The position numbers were made by a program, and so were the translations under genes. Under the pieces are notes generated by a model that was not told the origin of the DNA, made no database searches, and saw nothing but the letters and a program-made list of their open reading frames with translations. A stretch of 64,000 nt of DNA from Moringa oleifera (lineage: Eukaryota; Streptophyta; Magnoliopsida; Brassicales; Moringaceae), in NCBI GenBank assembly GCA_021397835.1, contig JAJFZO010000230.1, positions 963,001 through 1,027,000 of the forward strand. Reading direction: 5' to 3'. Below are positions 1 through 13,790 of the stretch, one piece after another; positions within the stretch are counted from its first letter, which is position 1, and each line of letters opens with the position of its first letter.

Positions 1-755
1 CGACGAGGGCCGAAGAGAGTGTGTCGATGCCATTTTTAGTGTCATTTCTAGCATTGTCTCCCTCTATGTCAACTAATCCAACTCCCTCTGTTATTAAAAA
101 TTTGAAAGACTGATGTATTTTTATTAGACCTTTTATACTTCTTTTTCTTTATTAACCTTTGTTTATCAATGAAGCAAAAAATTTTAGTCTGTTAACATTT
201 TTTTTTTGCTTATTTTATAGTTTGAATGAATTAGTAATTACGTAAATGTATTCAAGCTTTGTGACCAAAGGCTTTGTCCAGCTATACATCATGATATCAG
301 TTTTGCCACACTTTATAGTCAAACTTCGCGAGGCAAAACAAGGGTTAGCCTCACTAATCTTCGTGGCGATGTCATCCTATTGTTTGGTAGTAGTTGAATG
401 GTTATGCCAAACTATATGGGTGGACTTGACAGGCAAGACAACCCTACCAATCTTCGTGGTAAGGTTGATCTACCATTTGGTGATAATTATTCAGTCTTAC
501 CAAACTATATGGCTCGTAGGTATAGCGCAGAAACAAACCACTTGTATAGCTTTTTTGTCGATAATGGTGAACTTACTAGCCCTGGCTCGCAGCTTGTAGG
601 ATTTCTTTGGATCAACGGGGAAGGTTCTATTTCTAATATACTCTAACAACTATGTCATCCACGAGTTTGCATGGCTTACCTTATAGGTCTTTTCTGACCC
701 CTTCATGTTGATGGTGCTGACCACAAATAGGCATAGCAAGATATTGCAAAACACA
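1..755. other. No gene recognised; left flank of a gypsy relic
   Basis: Open frames of about 80-117 codons occur on the plus strand but none resembles a protein family I know. The region lies where the integrase part of the minus-strand gypsy relic would be expected. I could not see an integrase motif, so it is left unassigned. Confidence 0.4.
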
Positions 756-3700
756 CCATTTCAGCTCGTGCTACTTTTGGTTGATGCCTTAGCTAATGCA
801 TCTACATACACATTCTCCATTCTAGGAATTTTTAAGTATCATGCAATACTTAAAGAAGTTAATGAGTTCAACAGCTTTCTTGACATACTTGGAAATATTG
901 TTCCTTTGACATTGTATTCTCCCCCAATCTATTTCACCACTAACTAGGAATCACTGTTCATGATTGCTCATTAAACTTATGTCTTTAGCAAACCAAAGCT
1001 CTGGCAACAATGCTTCATACTTTGATTCATTGTTTATTATAGGAAACTGAAGCTCTAATGCATACCAAATAGTAATTACATGAGGACCCTCTAGCAAGAT
1101 TTTAGCTCCTTTAACATTTTTATTGGTAGCTCCATTTACATAGAGTATTTAATCGCTAGAGGTAAGGCTTAAGAGCTGCACTACCATATCTGCTTTTACG
1201 TGGGGACCATTTAGTCAACCAATGCTTGTGCCTCGACAAACTGTTGAGTTCGAAACTCAATGTCAAATTTGCTAAGCTTAACCAATCATTTAACTAACCT
1301 CTCGTATGTGCTTGGTAATGTAGGATTTGTCATAAAGATAAATTTGTCACCACAACTATCTTATACACCTAAAAATATGGGCATAGCTTGCAAGCCGTAA
1401 TGACTAAAGCGAAGGCCACCTTCTCTATTGTGTTGTATTTACTTTTCAATCCTTGGAAGAATGGCTGAAATAATAAATTGGTTTTTGCACGAACTATTCC
1501 TCTCTGATCAAGACTGCATTAACAACTTGTCCTTTGATGACGAAGCAGATGAAGACATCTTCCCCATAGAGTGGTTTAAAGAAGAGTAGAAGGCTGGTTA
1601 AGTATAGCTTGATCTGTTTAAAAGCTTGTTGGCATTCATTGGTCCATTCAATTTAGTTCCTTTGATGTAGTATTTTAAAGAACAAACAAGCTTTGCTCGG
1701 CTGACCTAGCGATGAACCTGCTTAAAGCTATTAATTGGTCTGTTAATTGTTGTACCTCTTAGACATTTATAAGGGATGGCATGTTCGTTAATGCCATGAT
1801 TTTTTCAAGATTGGCCTCAATGTCGTGAGCCATGATCATAAAGCTTAGAAACTTGTTAGATGCCATTCCGAAACGTGCATTTTGTAGGGTTAAGTTTCAT
1901 CCTATACTTTCGCAACACATGGAATGCCTTTCGGAGTTTTATAATGTGTATTACCTTTAGTACAACTTTTTACAATCATATAATCGACATACACTTCCAT
2001 ATTACGTCTAATCTATTTGTAAAACATTTGTTGACCAAACCTTGCCAGGTTACCCTAGCGTTTTTCAGCCCAAATGGCATAGCTTTAAAATAGAATGTGC
2101 CTAGATCAGTCACAAAACTTGTCTTTTCTTGATAGTAGGGATCCATTGATATCTTATTGTAACTTCAAATGGCATCCATGAATCTTAACATCTTATGTTT
2201 AACTATGCTATTTACTAGCTGATCTATGGCAGGGAGAGGGTACGAATCCTTTGGGTAAACTTAGCTAAGATCAGTAAAAACAATGCACATCCACTATTTC
2301 CCATTTGGTTTCTTAACTATTACAAGATTGGCCAACCAATCAAGGTAGTAAACTTCCCGTATGAACCCCACCACTAAAATTTATTCACTTCTTCCTTGAT
2401 GGCCACTTGACACTCGATCGTGAAGGCCTGTTTCTTTTGGCGTACTGGCTTGGAGACCAAGTCTAGTGTTAATGTATAAGTGATAACTCCAAGGTTAATG
2501 CTTGACATGTCCATAATCAATCAAGTGCAAACATTAATGTGCTCTACCAAATAGTTAAGGAACATTTCTCTTTTAGTTGACAAGAGATATGTTTCGATCT
2601 GCATTGTTTTCCCCAGAGCTACTATCTTCCAACTGGCAAATCCCTACTCATGCTTGTTGTTTTTTTACCATGGTGGTATAACATTGATTTGTAGCTTTTA
2701 TATCCCCCCCCCCTCACCTTTCCTATGCCTACTAGCATGCGAAAACGAAGCAACAAGCTATAAGACTCCATAACTACCCTAAAGGCATTAAGTGCAGGCC
2801 TGTTCATAACAATATTATAAGTAGAGGGCACTTTAACTACCAAAAAGGTTACTATTTTAGTTGCCTGGTATGGCTTTGAGCCCAGGTGACCGAAAGAGTG
2901 ATAATCCCTTCGATGTGGATTGATTCTCTCGAGAATCCATACAATATGGCAGCATATGGTTGGAGATAAACCTTAATGCATCCCATATTGATGAAAATGC
3001 ACTGTGGAACATCACATCTGTTGAACTACCGATGTCCATCAAAACATCTTTCACTATGCAACCATCAATTATTATGCTAATAATCAAGGCCTCATTATTG
3101 TGCTCTGGTGTTACAGTTGTGTCTACCTTAAAGAATGTAATTAGTAAGAGTTGTTAATGGTCATGGTGCTCATCAACTTGGCCTTGACTCTTTTTTTTCT
3201 TGGTCATTGTAAGGGCTAGAGCTTTAATCCTTCTAATATAAGTTTAAAGATCAAAAGGGAAGGTGGTCTTTGGTTGGTAGACAAATCAAAGGCCATTATG
3301 GGTTGGATGCCGAGCTAAATTAGGGCTAATGGCAAAATATCCCTTTTTGGCTTGGCTGTGTGTGCCTATGTTAAGCCCAGTCATGGCCTTTGAGCTGGGC
3401 TAGTTATTCCATGGTTTCGTAGTGGCTGTGGATTTCGCTCCTTTGCGTCTCGTTCTTTGATATAATTTTGCGAATATCCTACCTTAGTTAAATTTTCAAT
3501 CTCTTCCTTCTACTGATAGCAATCCTTGGTGTCATGATCATAGTCTCGATGAAAAATGTCAATACTTATCAGGGTACCTTTTGTTCTAAGAGTGCATCAT
3601 TTGTGGATCTTAATAACTTTCAATCGTAGACATCCATGAGTATTTATTTTTGGTTAGTGTTCAGATCAGTGTAAATATGTCGTGCTAGCTCTCTAGGCCT

Positions 3701-4200
3701 AAGTTGGCTGACTTGGCCTTCTTCTAGTTTTTCTTTCTAGGTTGAGGCTCTGAATATTATAACTGAGCGTTAATGTAGGCAGGCCAGCAAAGAGACTTCA
3801 CTTTCCCTTTTCTTAGGCACTTCTTCCACTTGAGTGGTTTTTTCTATCCTATCTAGCAAAAACGCATATGACTTTGGTTAGTTAACCATGACTACTTAAA
3901 AGAACAGGGACAGTTGGAGCTTGGGCATGAGAATGGTTACTATGTCTTTGTCTTTTAAGCTGAGGACTTGCTGAGCCTCGTGGGTAAATCTTACTCGCAA
4001 ATCTAGTGACCAGCAATATGATGAATTACTTAAAGGAGCTTATAAACCCTAGTTTAAGTGAATGGTACCAGTTAAGTGTGGCCCTAATAAATAAAAGGGG
4101 GAAAAGCTTACAAAGGATGGCGTCACTAGCTTTTAACAACAACAGGGCGTCCTTGAATCTTTTCACATGTACCCAAATATCTGTCTTTCCATCATAACTT
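755..4200 (-). mobile_element. Degenerate Ty3/gypsy retrotransposon relic 1
   Basis: Read on the minus strand, recognisable blocks occur in retrotransposon order. Near 4190-4040 is a gag-type stretch (YDGKTDIWVHVKRFKDALL). Near 3560-3470 is the gag C-terminal motif with H-D-C spacing (DHDTKDCYQ, then a stop, then KEEIENL). At 3087-2860 is an aspartic protease-like segment (VKDVLMDIGSSTDVMF, with the usual D-S/G-S core changed to DIGSS), followed at 2843-2622 by the linker usually reading YNxxxxRPxLN. At about 2215-1930 is reverse transcriptase (FMDA, EKTSFVTDLG, KAMPFGLKNA, then VDYM in place of VDDM). At 1141-930 and 834-760 is RNase H (VNGATNKN, EGPHVITIWYALELQFP, ENVYVDALAK). Stops and frameshifts separate the blocks, so it is not functional. 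No LTR pair was identified. The order follows established gypsy organisation; the lineage within gypsy is not determined. Confidence 0.82.
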
Positions 4201-7200
4201 TGGATTTATGGATTTTTTATTGTTTCAGGGACTAGTTCGTCCATAATGGCCCTCAAGAAAAAGGGTCAATTTTTATATGCAGGACTAGGTCTGGTGTGTC
4301 GGCTTGCCTTATCCTTTGGCATTTTTCATCTAACTGTTGGACCTTTTGCCATAACTCTTCTACCTCTATTAGTAACATTTGCTGCACCTCGACTATTTGT
4401 TTTTCAATAAGCAGCTTACCGATTGAGTGCGAGGTAGTATTATCTTGCTATGATGATTATAAAAGCTTGACAATGTTGTTTGAAGGTTGGGGCTTGCGAT
4501 TCATCTTACTGCCCTCCTATGGATGGTGCTGCCACCAAGTGCTATAACTATAGTTGTTGATCTGTGATCATTTATCGTAGCTCTTCCATTTGCCTTGTTA
4601 TAACTTAAACAAATAGTGTTGCTCCTCCAATTGCAATTCCACGGTGCTAATATGGCTGGGTGAATCATTCGTTGGCATAGTTGCCAGGGTTATAGCGTCA
4701 AAGGCTTCGCGAGCTATTTAAGACTGTAGATTCTGTTGTGTTGTTGTCAATCATTCAAAATGGTTCCACTTGGGCAGCATGGCTTTTTATTCGTGCGGTG
4801 TTTCTAACAAATGACGTCAATTATTGACACTTAAAGTTTTCTTTACTCAAAATGGGATAAAAGTAAGATCGCTTGGCCTACAAAAGTGGACATCTCCAAT
4901 ATCTAAGTCAATTTTTTCATGAATTAATAATAAAAGAAAAAGAGAAAATATGTAGAACGAGAAAGAAAGTCATCAGTTTAATGCCTACTAACCGTCCTTA
5001 TGAAGTTTATTTTAGATCAAGAAACAAGAAATTCTTATAATATGATAAATCCTCCACATTAAAGTCATCTCAATCATTTGTTAACCAAAAGGCTTATAAC
5101 CATTACATTTTTTACAATCAGATTTGAATCTTCTTATTTTGGATATCTCCTTTAAGATTAGCCTTTCATTTTGCATAAGGTGTTTCTTTCTTGATCTTGT
5201 ATCACATTCATTAACTCTGTCTTGTGTAGATCTTGATCCCACAATGGTTAACCCAACAAACCTAATATTCAGCATGATAAAAGAGATCTCAATACAACTT
5301 TTAAGATCAAGGGGTGGCTCAACTCTTATGTCCGATTCAGTATCAAGATTAAGATGTTGATCCTAACCTCCTATTACTTAATTGAGTCAAAAGCAATCAA
5401 CATTTATGACCAGAGAGAAAAGAGCCCAAAAATGTTAAGAAAGCCCCAATTCAATATTCAAAACAAAAAGTTGTTATGATGGCTAATCATGTCCCTAGCT
5501 ATATAAAAGGATAGGTAGACTACAGGCATTCTTGATAAGCTTCTTCCTTGGCTAAGCATTTGTACAGCTAAAAAAAGATTCATCACACAATGGCAATTAC
5601 AACAATCAAATGTGATTTGTGATCTTATAGTTGCTTAAGAGTTCATGCGTCAATCTATTTCATTGCCTGATCATGATCGATGCTTGTCTAAGTGGAATAT
5701 GGGGTTAGTGGGAGGAACGGTATGTTCTGTGAACTTTTGGCTAATCCTAGTTAGGGAGGTTAGGGAGATTCTAAATTTCCAAGGTGCTTTAGTTTGGATT
5801 TACTGAAACTCAATTAACCACTTGGTTAGCCATAACATGTAAATCAGTATAGATCAGTACTTTACTAAACATCAAATTAAGCTAGCTGATTAGTCCAAAA
5901 CCTTAAACTCTAAAAAAAAGAGCTTATAGTGAGCATGACCAATTTGGTGAGCATGAATCTTTTGACTCTTGGCTCAACTTAAGTTCAGCCATTTCTTTAG
6001 ACCCAAATTTGAACCCTAACCTTATTCCTTCTTTTTCAGTCTTAATCCTATCCAATCTATTGATCCACTAAACTTATTCCCAACTCCCATCTTCAATACA
6101 GTTAAGCACCCCAACAGATCCTTTCCAAGGTTGTTCGTATTCTTGTAGCTTATTGTATACCTTACATGTTTACATTATTAACATTTATTCTTTTCTATGT
6201 AGATCAATCTCTAATGTAAACCCATGTTAGTAAAGACTCCTTCTACTGTCCTCTGGGGGTAGAAAGGATCTTCTTGTAAGAGAATTGATCTCTCTAAGCT
6301 TTAAATAAGGGCCAAGCAAAGAAGTAAACCCTCTTTTTTTTTTATTCAACTGATGTTGCTCTCTACTTTTTCTAGTTAAAAGTTCATCCTGAAGTAGATT
6401 TTGACCACTTTAAGTTCTATTTCTGACCCGTTAACTGCTTTTGAGCTCCTTAAAAAGTTAATTCTTGCTAAAAATCTGTAAAAATTTAAGCCAAAAGGAA
6501 GACTTATGACTAAGCTTGGTGATAGACCTGCCTAGGTAATAACATTTGTTAACATATCCTTAAAAAAAAAAAGCTTTTCCTTTTGGCATTTTAATTCTAA
6601 TTTAGCTCTTGTTCAGGTTGCCTAGAAGATGATCTTATTAATGGAAAGATTACTAAATTAGCATCAGCATGGCTGCGACGATCACCTTTAGAAAAGGATA
6701 AAGTTCATCACAGAAACATAAGAGCTGCGAAAACATGAGGAGGAAGTGGAAGCTAATTAGGCTAACTGCCAAGCTAACCTCTAGAAAGTAAAGATTGATT
6801 AAAAAGAAGCATCAAGAAGAGATTGATCAAATGCTAAAAAAGCGAAAAGATGTAATCGAAGCAGAAAAAAGGCTATAATAATTTGATGAACTTATCCTCT
6901 AGGAGTGCGACGTAAAGACTCACGTACAAAATGAAGTCCAAGGTCAGTGCCTTATCTTAAACCTTCAATTTGTATATGTCAACCCCAATAGACTTACGAT
7001 ACTTCAGTTGATTTGAGCTTTTAGAAGACTAAAATGAGCCTCAAGTGACCTCAGTAAAGCCCGTTGCTATAGTAACTGACCTAGCAGATCCCTCAATGTC
7101 CACTTAGACAAGCTTTCTCTCAAGTTTTAAGATATTTATTTTTGTATTCGTTTTTTACAATGACTTTCCATTTTGATTCAGCAATCCTATCTTCCATAAG

Positions 7201-7785
7201 CATTTAATCTTGAACTAAACTCAAAGAAAACTCAACCTAATGTCTTAAATTTGAACACCAGAACTTAACCCTAGATGTCACTCACTGTTGGTTGAGCTCA
7301 TAATTGCTACTTCAAGTACTAATTAAACTTAAAGCCAATGTTCTCAGTTCTAACTAAATTTGAAATTGAACTCTAGAGCCCATCTGTAGATATCACTCAA
7401 CCTCAGCTGAACTGATAACTGATATTCCCAATGTTAATTAAACTCAAAACCATTTTGATAATTGGTAACAACCCTTCCTATTTAGCCTCGAAGGCTAGCT
7501 TCAATCTCCAATTGCACTTCAAAACTAATTAACTCTGGCTTTGGTACTCAAATTAACATTGATGTGAATCCAAGAGTCAAAAGAAAATATTGCCAAATTG
7601 GATAGATTTAGACTAACCTCTAAAATAGCCTAATCCAAGTTTAGGTTGCCTTGAGTTCAGTCCAACCTAGATTTAAGCTAGACTAGGCTTAATCCAATTT
7701 AGATCTAGACTAAATTCTCTACAAGCCTTTCCACCACTTTATTCATTTCTTGGTTTCCAATCGCTTCTTTAGGCTAGAGCATTCT
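4201..7785. other. Gene-poor stretch, unassigned repeats
   Basis: No host gene is visible. The part next to 4200 probably still belongs to gypsy relic 1 (gag N-terminus and leader). 7260-7460 carries two degenerate copies of an approximately 113-bp unit, and 7600-7720 is rich in repeated CCTAATCCA / CTAGATTTA-like words. These suggest old transposon leader or LTR DNA, but I cannot name the family. Confidence 0.4.
6792..6878 (+). pseudogene. Short charged-helix coding remnant
   Basis: A 28-codon open stretch ends at TAA and reads as a highly charged helix (contains KKHQEEIDQMLKKRKDVIEA). Such Lys/Glu-rich helices occur in transposon gag or DNA-binding proteins, and this sits among repeats. 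No start codon, no splice sites and no longer frame support a gene. It could also be chance in AG-rich DNA. Confidence 0.2.
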
Positions 7786-8215
7786 CAAAGAGAATTTATG
7801 TGGAGTAAAATTAGGTATTTACAATAGGATTTAGTAAGCTTGATGTGCGGGAAGATTAATTTGTTGAAGGATATTTACTTTTTAAGAAATGATCTAATAA
7901 GATTTGCTATTATTTACTTTTTAGATTATATAATATTTACTTTCAATTTAGGATATTTACTTTTTAATTTTATGTTTTTTCTTAACCTTATTTAAAGAGG
8001 ATGTAAGTTTTGTAAGATGGAGCTTCAAAAAATTAAAATATTCATGAGGTTGCTTCCTTCTTGGTCATTAGGAGAATACGTGAACTTATCAAAAAAATTT
8101 CACGATGTTCACCTTTGATTTATCAATTAATTTTTTCTTAATTGATTTCAATCTCTTTATTACACCAAAGTTCTTGCTTTGATATAAGTAATGAGAGCAG
8201 TTTCATAAAATTGTG
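7786..8215 (+). mobile_element. Possible solo LTR of copia type
   Basis: The stretch contains several copies of a GGATATTTACTTTTTA-like word. A leader-like segment then ends near TTTGATATAAG followed by GAGAGC, which loosely resembles the primer-binding region of copia elements (TGGTATCAGAGC). No second copy and no target-site duplication was found. The assignment is by resemblance only. Confidence 0.22.
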
Positions 8216-8559
8216 TTTTTAAACAATCTTAGAGACCTTTCTTAAATCACGAGTTATTAGTTTCTTAGCATGGTTCATATCAGAGGAAAGAAGAGGTAGG
8301 TTTTCAATTCTTTGAAAGTTTTTTCATAGTTGTTAATCTACTTGAAGTTTTTGGTTTGTCATTATGCTTTAAAGAATCAAAGGCTTTTTTTAGTTAATTT
8401 GAAGATAAACATACTAAAAGAGGTTAATCTCTTTGCTAGTCTTTAGATTTTCCTAATATTTTTTGGTGGTATCATTTCCAAAACTACTCTTATTTTCTTG
8501 AGTTTATTTTAATTCCTTTGCTCATGATCATATATATCTTGAGAATTTCATGAGGCCGC

Positions 8560-10290
8560 CTCGACTACATATTTTGGATGGCCAGATTAAGTTTCATTTA
8601 TACCACTTAAGTATCTTAAATATTTTAGACTTGTAAACTACGTGTCTTGACCAAGCTATACTCTTGATTATTATGTCGTCAACATATAATTTTACGTTCC
8701 TTCCCAACTATTTTTTAGAAACCTTATTGACCATTCTTCAGTATGTGGCTCTGCATTTTTTTATGCCTAAAAGGCATTCATCTTGTAATAAAATATGTCC
8801 ATGTCAGTTATAAAACTTATTTTCTCTTGCTCCTCTAGGTGCATGAAGATCTGTTATAACTAGAAGAGGCATCCATGAAGCTCAGTAGCTTATGCTCAAC
8901 TATATTTTCTACTAATTAATCAATCATGGGAAGTGGGTATAATTTTTTGGCACATGCTTTATCTGAATCTGAAAGATCTACACACTTTTTAATTTTTTAT
9001 TGAATTTTTTTACCATCATCGCTTTTGCAAGCCACTTTGAATAATGCATTTCTCTAATGGAACTTGTCACAAGTAATTTTTCTACTTTCTTCTTAAAGAT
9101 CTATTATTTTTTGGAGCAAAACTCCTTTGTATTTTTGTCCCACTATTATGACATTCTAATCTACCTTAAGATTGTGGCAACGAACACTAAGGTCTATGCT
9201 TGGCATGTTAAAGGTGGACCAAGCAAAGATGTTTAGGTATGCTAAGATGTATCATGTTACATTTTTCTTTTTTCCCTTTTTTTTTTCAGCCAGTCTCATT
9301 TTGATCTGTATGTACTTTCCCTTGCCCACTTGGATTTTTTAAGCTCCTTTACTAGTTCTCTTTGGGATAATCTTAGATTTTCTTTGAAATCCTAATCCTC
9401 TAACTAACAAATCTCAACTTTTTCTATTCTTCTGCCTAGCATTATGGTGTAGCACATCTTGATCACCTCTTGATCTTTCTTAATTTCTTCGACATCTCTA
9501 ATGGCGGGGAATTTCATGGTTAGGCTGTAACCAGCCATTATCGTCCTAAAATTGTTTAAAGTATGCCTTCCGAACATAGTATTATAAGCTAATAAGCCCC
9601 TAACTACTAAGAAAGTTATCATGTTGGTTACTTGTCTAGGCTTAATCGCCATAGTTACTAGTTTTTTTTTTATTAATACCTCTTTAATAAGATTATGGGG
9701 CATGGCCGAGAAAGGCCATAACTAATTTTTATGCAACCCTACTTTTAAGAAGGCTTTATAGAAGAAGATGTTTGTTAAACTACCATTATTTATCATATTT
9801 CTTTTGACATTAACCCCATCGATGGATAAGATGATGATAACATCTTTATGAGGTTCATTTAATCTTACAACATTAGAGTCAGGAAAGTTGACTACTGTAT
9901 TAAGGCGTTTCTTACCCTTAGTATACCAAACCTACCTTTCGACTTATGTCTTCTTTTTCTACTAATGTTAGGGATTTCCAAATTTGGTCCCCTTGAGATC
10001 ATGAATATGCCCTTAGGCCTATCCAACCTCGAGATCAGTTCTTAGCTCATCCTCAGCAGCCTAGTTGGTCTATTAACCTTTTCTCTATTCAGGTGAGGAT
10101 GGGCTTTAGTTTCATCTTAGCATCTTTTGGTTCCTTGAATTTGATTTCCATTATGACCTTAAGGTGACATTGTCCTTCTTCTATCTCTACCTTTTTTTTA
10201 CATAAGACATTAGGTGCCCTTCGCTCATTAAGGCCTCAATCTCTTCTTACAGTTGAAAGCAATCCTCTATATCATTTCATGCTCCTTATG
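8560..10290 (-). mobile_element. Degenerate Ty3/gypsy retrotransposon relic 2
   Basis: On the minus strand the same order as in relic 1 is seen. At about 10275-10196 is the gag C-terminal motif (DIEDCFQL, a stop, EEIEALM, then GHLMSYVKK). At 9703-9404 is a 99-codon frame spanning the end of the protease region and the linker (AYNTMFGRHTLNNFRTIMAGYS). At about 8915-8840 and 8810-8650 are reverse transcriptase pieces (LLSFMDASSSYN; FITDMDIFYYKMNAF; and the active-site box VDDIIIKS). The active-site Asp pair is still readable, but frameshifts and stops separate all parts. Because the orientation matches relic 1 and the linker motifs differ, this is a second insertion rather than a direct copy. 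RNase H, integrase and LTRs were not identified. Confidence 0.75.
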
Positions 10291-12167
10291 GAATCAACTA
10301 AATTCTTTCATTCTTTTCCTTGTCTTGGGTCCATAAAGCAAGGCCATTGTATTAACTTTCTATCTTTGATCTCTATTAGTATTTGACCCTGACTTGTGTT
10401 CAATGGGATATATGATTGTAGGTTTATTTCTCGCCACTTTTTTTTTTTTGGTCCTCTATCTGCTTTAAATCATGATCTATCACTTGGTGCCCCTCTTATT
10501 TATTCTTTGAGTCAAGTTGCACGAATATGGGGCCCACCAAAGTTAGTATTTTGGCTTTTATTCAAATTGTCTCTTTTATCTTGACTGTTTTTTTTTTTTT
10601 TTGCCCTATCTAGTAAGCTTGAGTATGTCTTCGGTTTGTTTAAGACTAAGGACTAAATGAAGGTGGAGAGTTGAAGACCTCCCATCATTGTTGAGATGGT
10701 ACTATCATTAGAAGGATCTCTGATTTGTCCTACTTCTTTGTGAACCTATCTAGATGATCCTTAAATGACTCGAATAATCCTTGTCTCAATGTTCTTTTTT
10801 TTTTCTTGATTTTACTAGTAAATTAAGAGACAAAAATAAAGACAAAGTCAACAAAAGAAGTAATGAACTTTAGATTTCAAAGAATGGCACCAACCAAGGG
10901 CATCTTTTCATAGTCTTATGGCGAAAAGTTAGCAATGAGAGGTGTCAAAAATCTTTCGTAATAATGATGCGTTGGATGCTGTTATTGTATAGTTGGATTT
11001 GTGATTGTCTGGTATTTTTAGGGACTATTTCCTCCATAATGGAAGTAAAGAACGGGGATTCCATCTCTAGAAGGTTTATAAGGGTAGATACGTTTCTCTT
11101 GAAGCTAGGCTTTCCATGTGGCTTCTTAGTTTATTCATTTTTTCCCCATAATAAGAGGGCTTCCTTTGTTTTAGAGAATGGAAAGGCAATCCATCGCATC
11201 CTTTTAAGGCTGGGGATTAGTTTTTATTTGATGAGCTAAGGAGAGGTTTTTTATGTTTTTGAGAAAAGGTTCCTCAGGTTTTTGAGATAAAGTAAGAAGT
11301 TGATATAAGCTTATGTTTAAGGCACTAGTTGGGATAGGACTTTTTGTTTGTTAAACAGGCGAGGTTTGTCTTCATTTTATGACCTATCTATAGGATCACT
11401 AATAGAGGATCCATTAGGTTTTCTGCTTAGTCATGATGATGGGCTAGTAGAGCCTTAAGTTACTCAATGACTTGTTATTTTTTAGTGACCACATGACACA
11501 TTTTCTTTAATTCTACCTCAAACAACGTCAAAAAGTTACCATTGTTGTCTGATCTTATGGCGGATTTTTATCTTATAGACTTACCTCTTCCACAATAAAG
11601 CATAGCTTGACTAACTTCTAAGAGTTATGACTTTATGCCTTGGTTCTTATAGGTTGCTCTAATTATTATATACTTGCAAGAGCTTTTGGGCCTTACATCG
11701 TGAAAGAGCAATAAAATAAAGAAATTCTTTAATGATGAAGCCAATATTGTACTTTTACAAAAAGTAAGCTAGATTAAGAAAATCATACGTTGTATCCTTA
11801 TAGGTCTTAGAGTTAGAGGATGGCTAGAAGTATTGTCATTATTTTCAAGTGTGGTTGACATGGCTCTTTTGTGATGAATCCTTCTAAATCTCTAGTTGAT
11901 CGAGATTTGACTTACTTTATGTTCTAATGTGTCCTAAACTATGCAATAGTTATGTTAAGGCTTATAAATAGAGCTCTCTTACGTGTTTGTTTGGGTTGCA
12001 TTTGTTACATCAAAATCTTTCACTTTGGCTTAAATAGATTGTGGCATTCTATATGGATAATCTTGTGGCATACAGTTAAAGCAATTAAAAAAATGTTATA
12101 AAACTAATTATGTATGAAAAAAAAAACTCATTTAACCAATGAGAGGTGGTGTTTTAGGTATAAGATA
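10291..12167. other. Probable continuation of gypsy relic 2 (gag and leader), unresolved
   Basis: This stretch lies where the gag N-terminus and leader of relic 2 should be. Scattered plus-strand frames (for example 10964-11239) have no family resemblance and are probably complements of broken gag. No host gene, RNA gene or LTR boundary could be supported. Confidence 0.35.
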
Positions 12168-12753
12168 TGAGATTGCAAGTTTGTAACAGGAAAACAAAGT
12201 CTAAACCATTCAACTAACAGAATCTCCGTACATAAATTTTGGAATTGAGGTTCTATAATTTAGACAATCTATGATTTAGATAGGATATGATTTCTCACAT
12301 TTTGCAAAAAAAAATAAATAAATAATTGATGTCCGTAATAATCTTAAGTTTTCAAAGGCACTTTGAGAATTCACAAATCAAACATTTCTCGAGTTGATAT
12401 TTAAAAAAAAAAATGTTGTAAAATACCATGAAGCAAATGCTATTTTGAAACATTAATTTTTGAGATTGCAAGTTTGTAACAGGAAAACAAAGTCTAAACC
12501 ATTCAACTAACGAAATCTCCGTACATAAATTTTGGAATTGATATTTTATAATTTAGACAATCTATGATTTAGATAGGATATGATTTCTCACATTTTGCAA
12601 AAAATAAAAAATAAATAATTGATGTCCGTAATAATCTCAAGTTTTCAAAGGCACTTTGAGAATTCACAAATCAAACATTTTTGAGTTGATATTTAAAAAA
12701 AAAAATGTTGTAAAATACCATGAAGCAAATGCTATTTTGAAACATTAATTTTT
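12168..12753. repeat. 293-bp tandem duplication
   Basis: Two adjacent direct copies, 12168-12460 and 12461-12753, each begin TGAGATTGCAAGTTTGTAAC and end in a stretch reading GAAACATTAATTTTT. They differ by only a handful of substitutions and small A-tract length changes. The unit codes for nothing obvious. Confidence 0.92.
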
Positions 12754-13790
12754 GATAAATTCAATTAAAATTTTTGTTTAAAAATTAAATCAAAATTTTA
12801 ACTAAAATAAATAAAAAATTAAAGTTATATAAAATATAATATTTATCCCACGTTATCAAATCAACTTTGATGTTCAAAAAATTATCAATCAAACTTTGAT
12901 TTACCAATTGAAACTAAATTGAATCTTATCAAAAAAATTTAAAAATTAAAAATATTTAGATTAAAGATCTTATACAATAAATTTTGATTTAAAATTTTTC
13001 ACAAACTACTATCTTAAAAAGTTTTAAAATTTTAAGTAAAAGTCTTATAAAATCTTGATGTTTAATTTATGTTACTAATCGAACATTCGTATTTAAAAAA
13101 TGACAAATTGAATCATGATTTACCGATTTATTCTAATTGAACCTTATCAAAAAATTTAAAATTTTGAGATATTCAAATTGAAAGATTTATATAACGAATT
13201 TTGACTTAAAATTTTTTGTAGATATAAAAAAAATTTTAATCTACTATTGCAAAAAGTTTCAGAATTTTTTAAATATTAAAAAATATATTTTTAAATTTAA
13301 ATTATTAAAATTTTTTAAAAAATTAAAAAATAAATCTTACATTAAAAATTATTCAAATTTGAGTGATGGATTCGAAATAAAATAAAAAGCTCATTTGAGT
13401 TATTTTTTAAATATTTTAATAATAAAAATATTTTAAATTTTTTATGATAATTTGAGGTAAAGTTTAATTTAAATTAAATTGATAAATTATGATTAGATTT
13501 ATTATTTTTTAAATATAAAAACTTGATTAGTAATATAAAATAAATTTTAAGATTTTATGAGATTTTTGCTTTAAATTTTTGACTATTGAATTATATTTTT
13601 TAAAAAATGTATTTTAAAAAAATTAAAAAATAAATCTTATATGAAAAATTATTTAAATTTAAAAATAAATATAATATAAAATAAAATAATTCATTTGAGA
13701 TATTTTAATAATAATAAAATATTTAATTTTTATAATTATTTAAATTAATATTAAAATTTTATATATCCTTTACCCTGAAATAAAAACTCC
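12754..13790. repeat. AT-rich block with older internal duplications
   Basis: Within this very AT-rich block, segments starting near 12897 and 13116 are diverged copies about 219 bp apart. Segments starting at 13321 and 13621 (both AATTAAAAAATAAATCTTA) are diverged copies exactly 300 bp apart. No open reading frame is present. It ends just upstream of the 5' region of the next gene. Confidence 0.7.

Noticed and set aside
246..646. Two overlapping plus-strand frames (117 and 82 codons)
   Set aside because: No domain resemblance, and the region probably belongs to the minus-strand gypsy relic.
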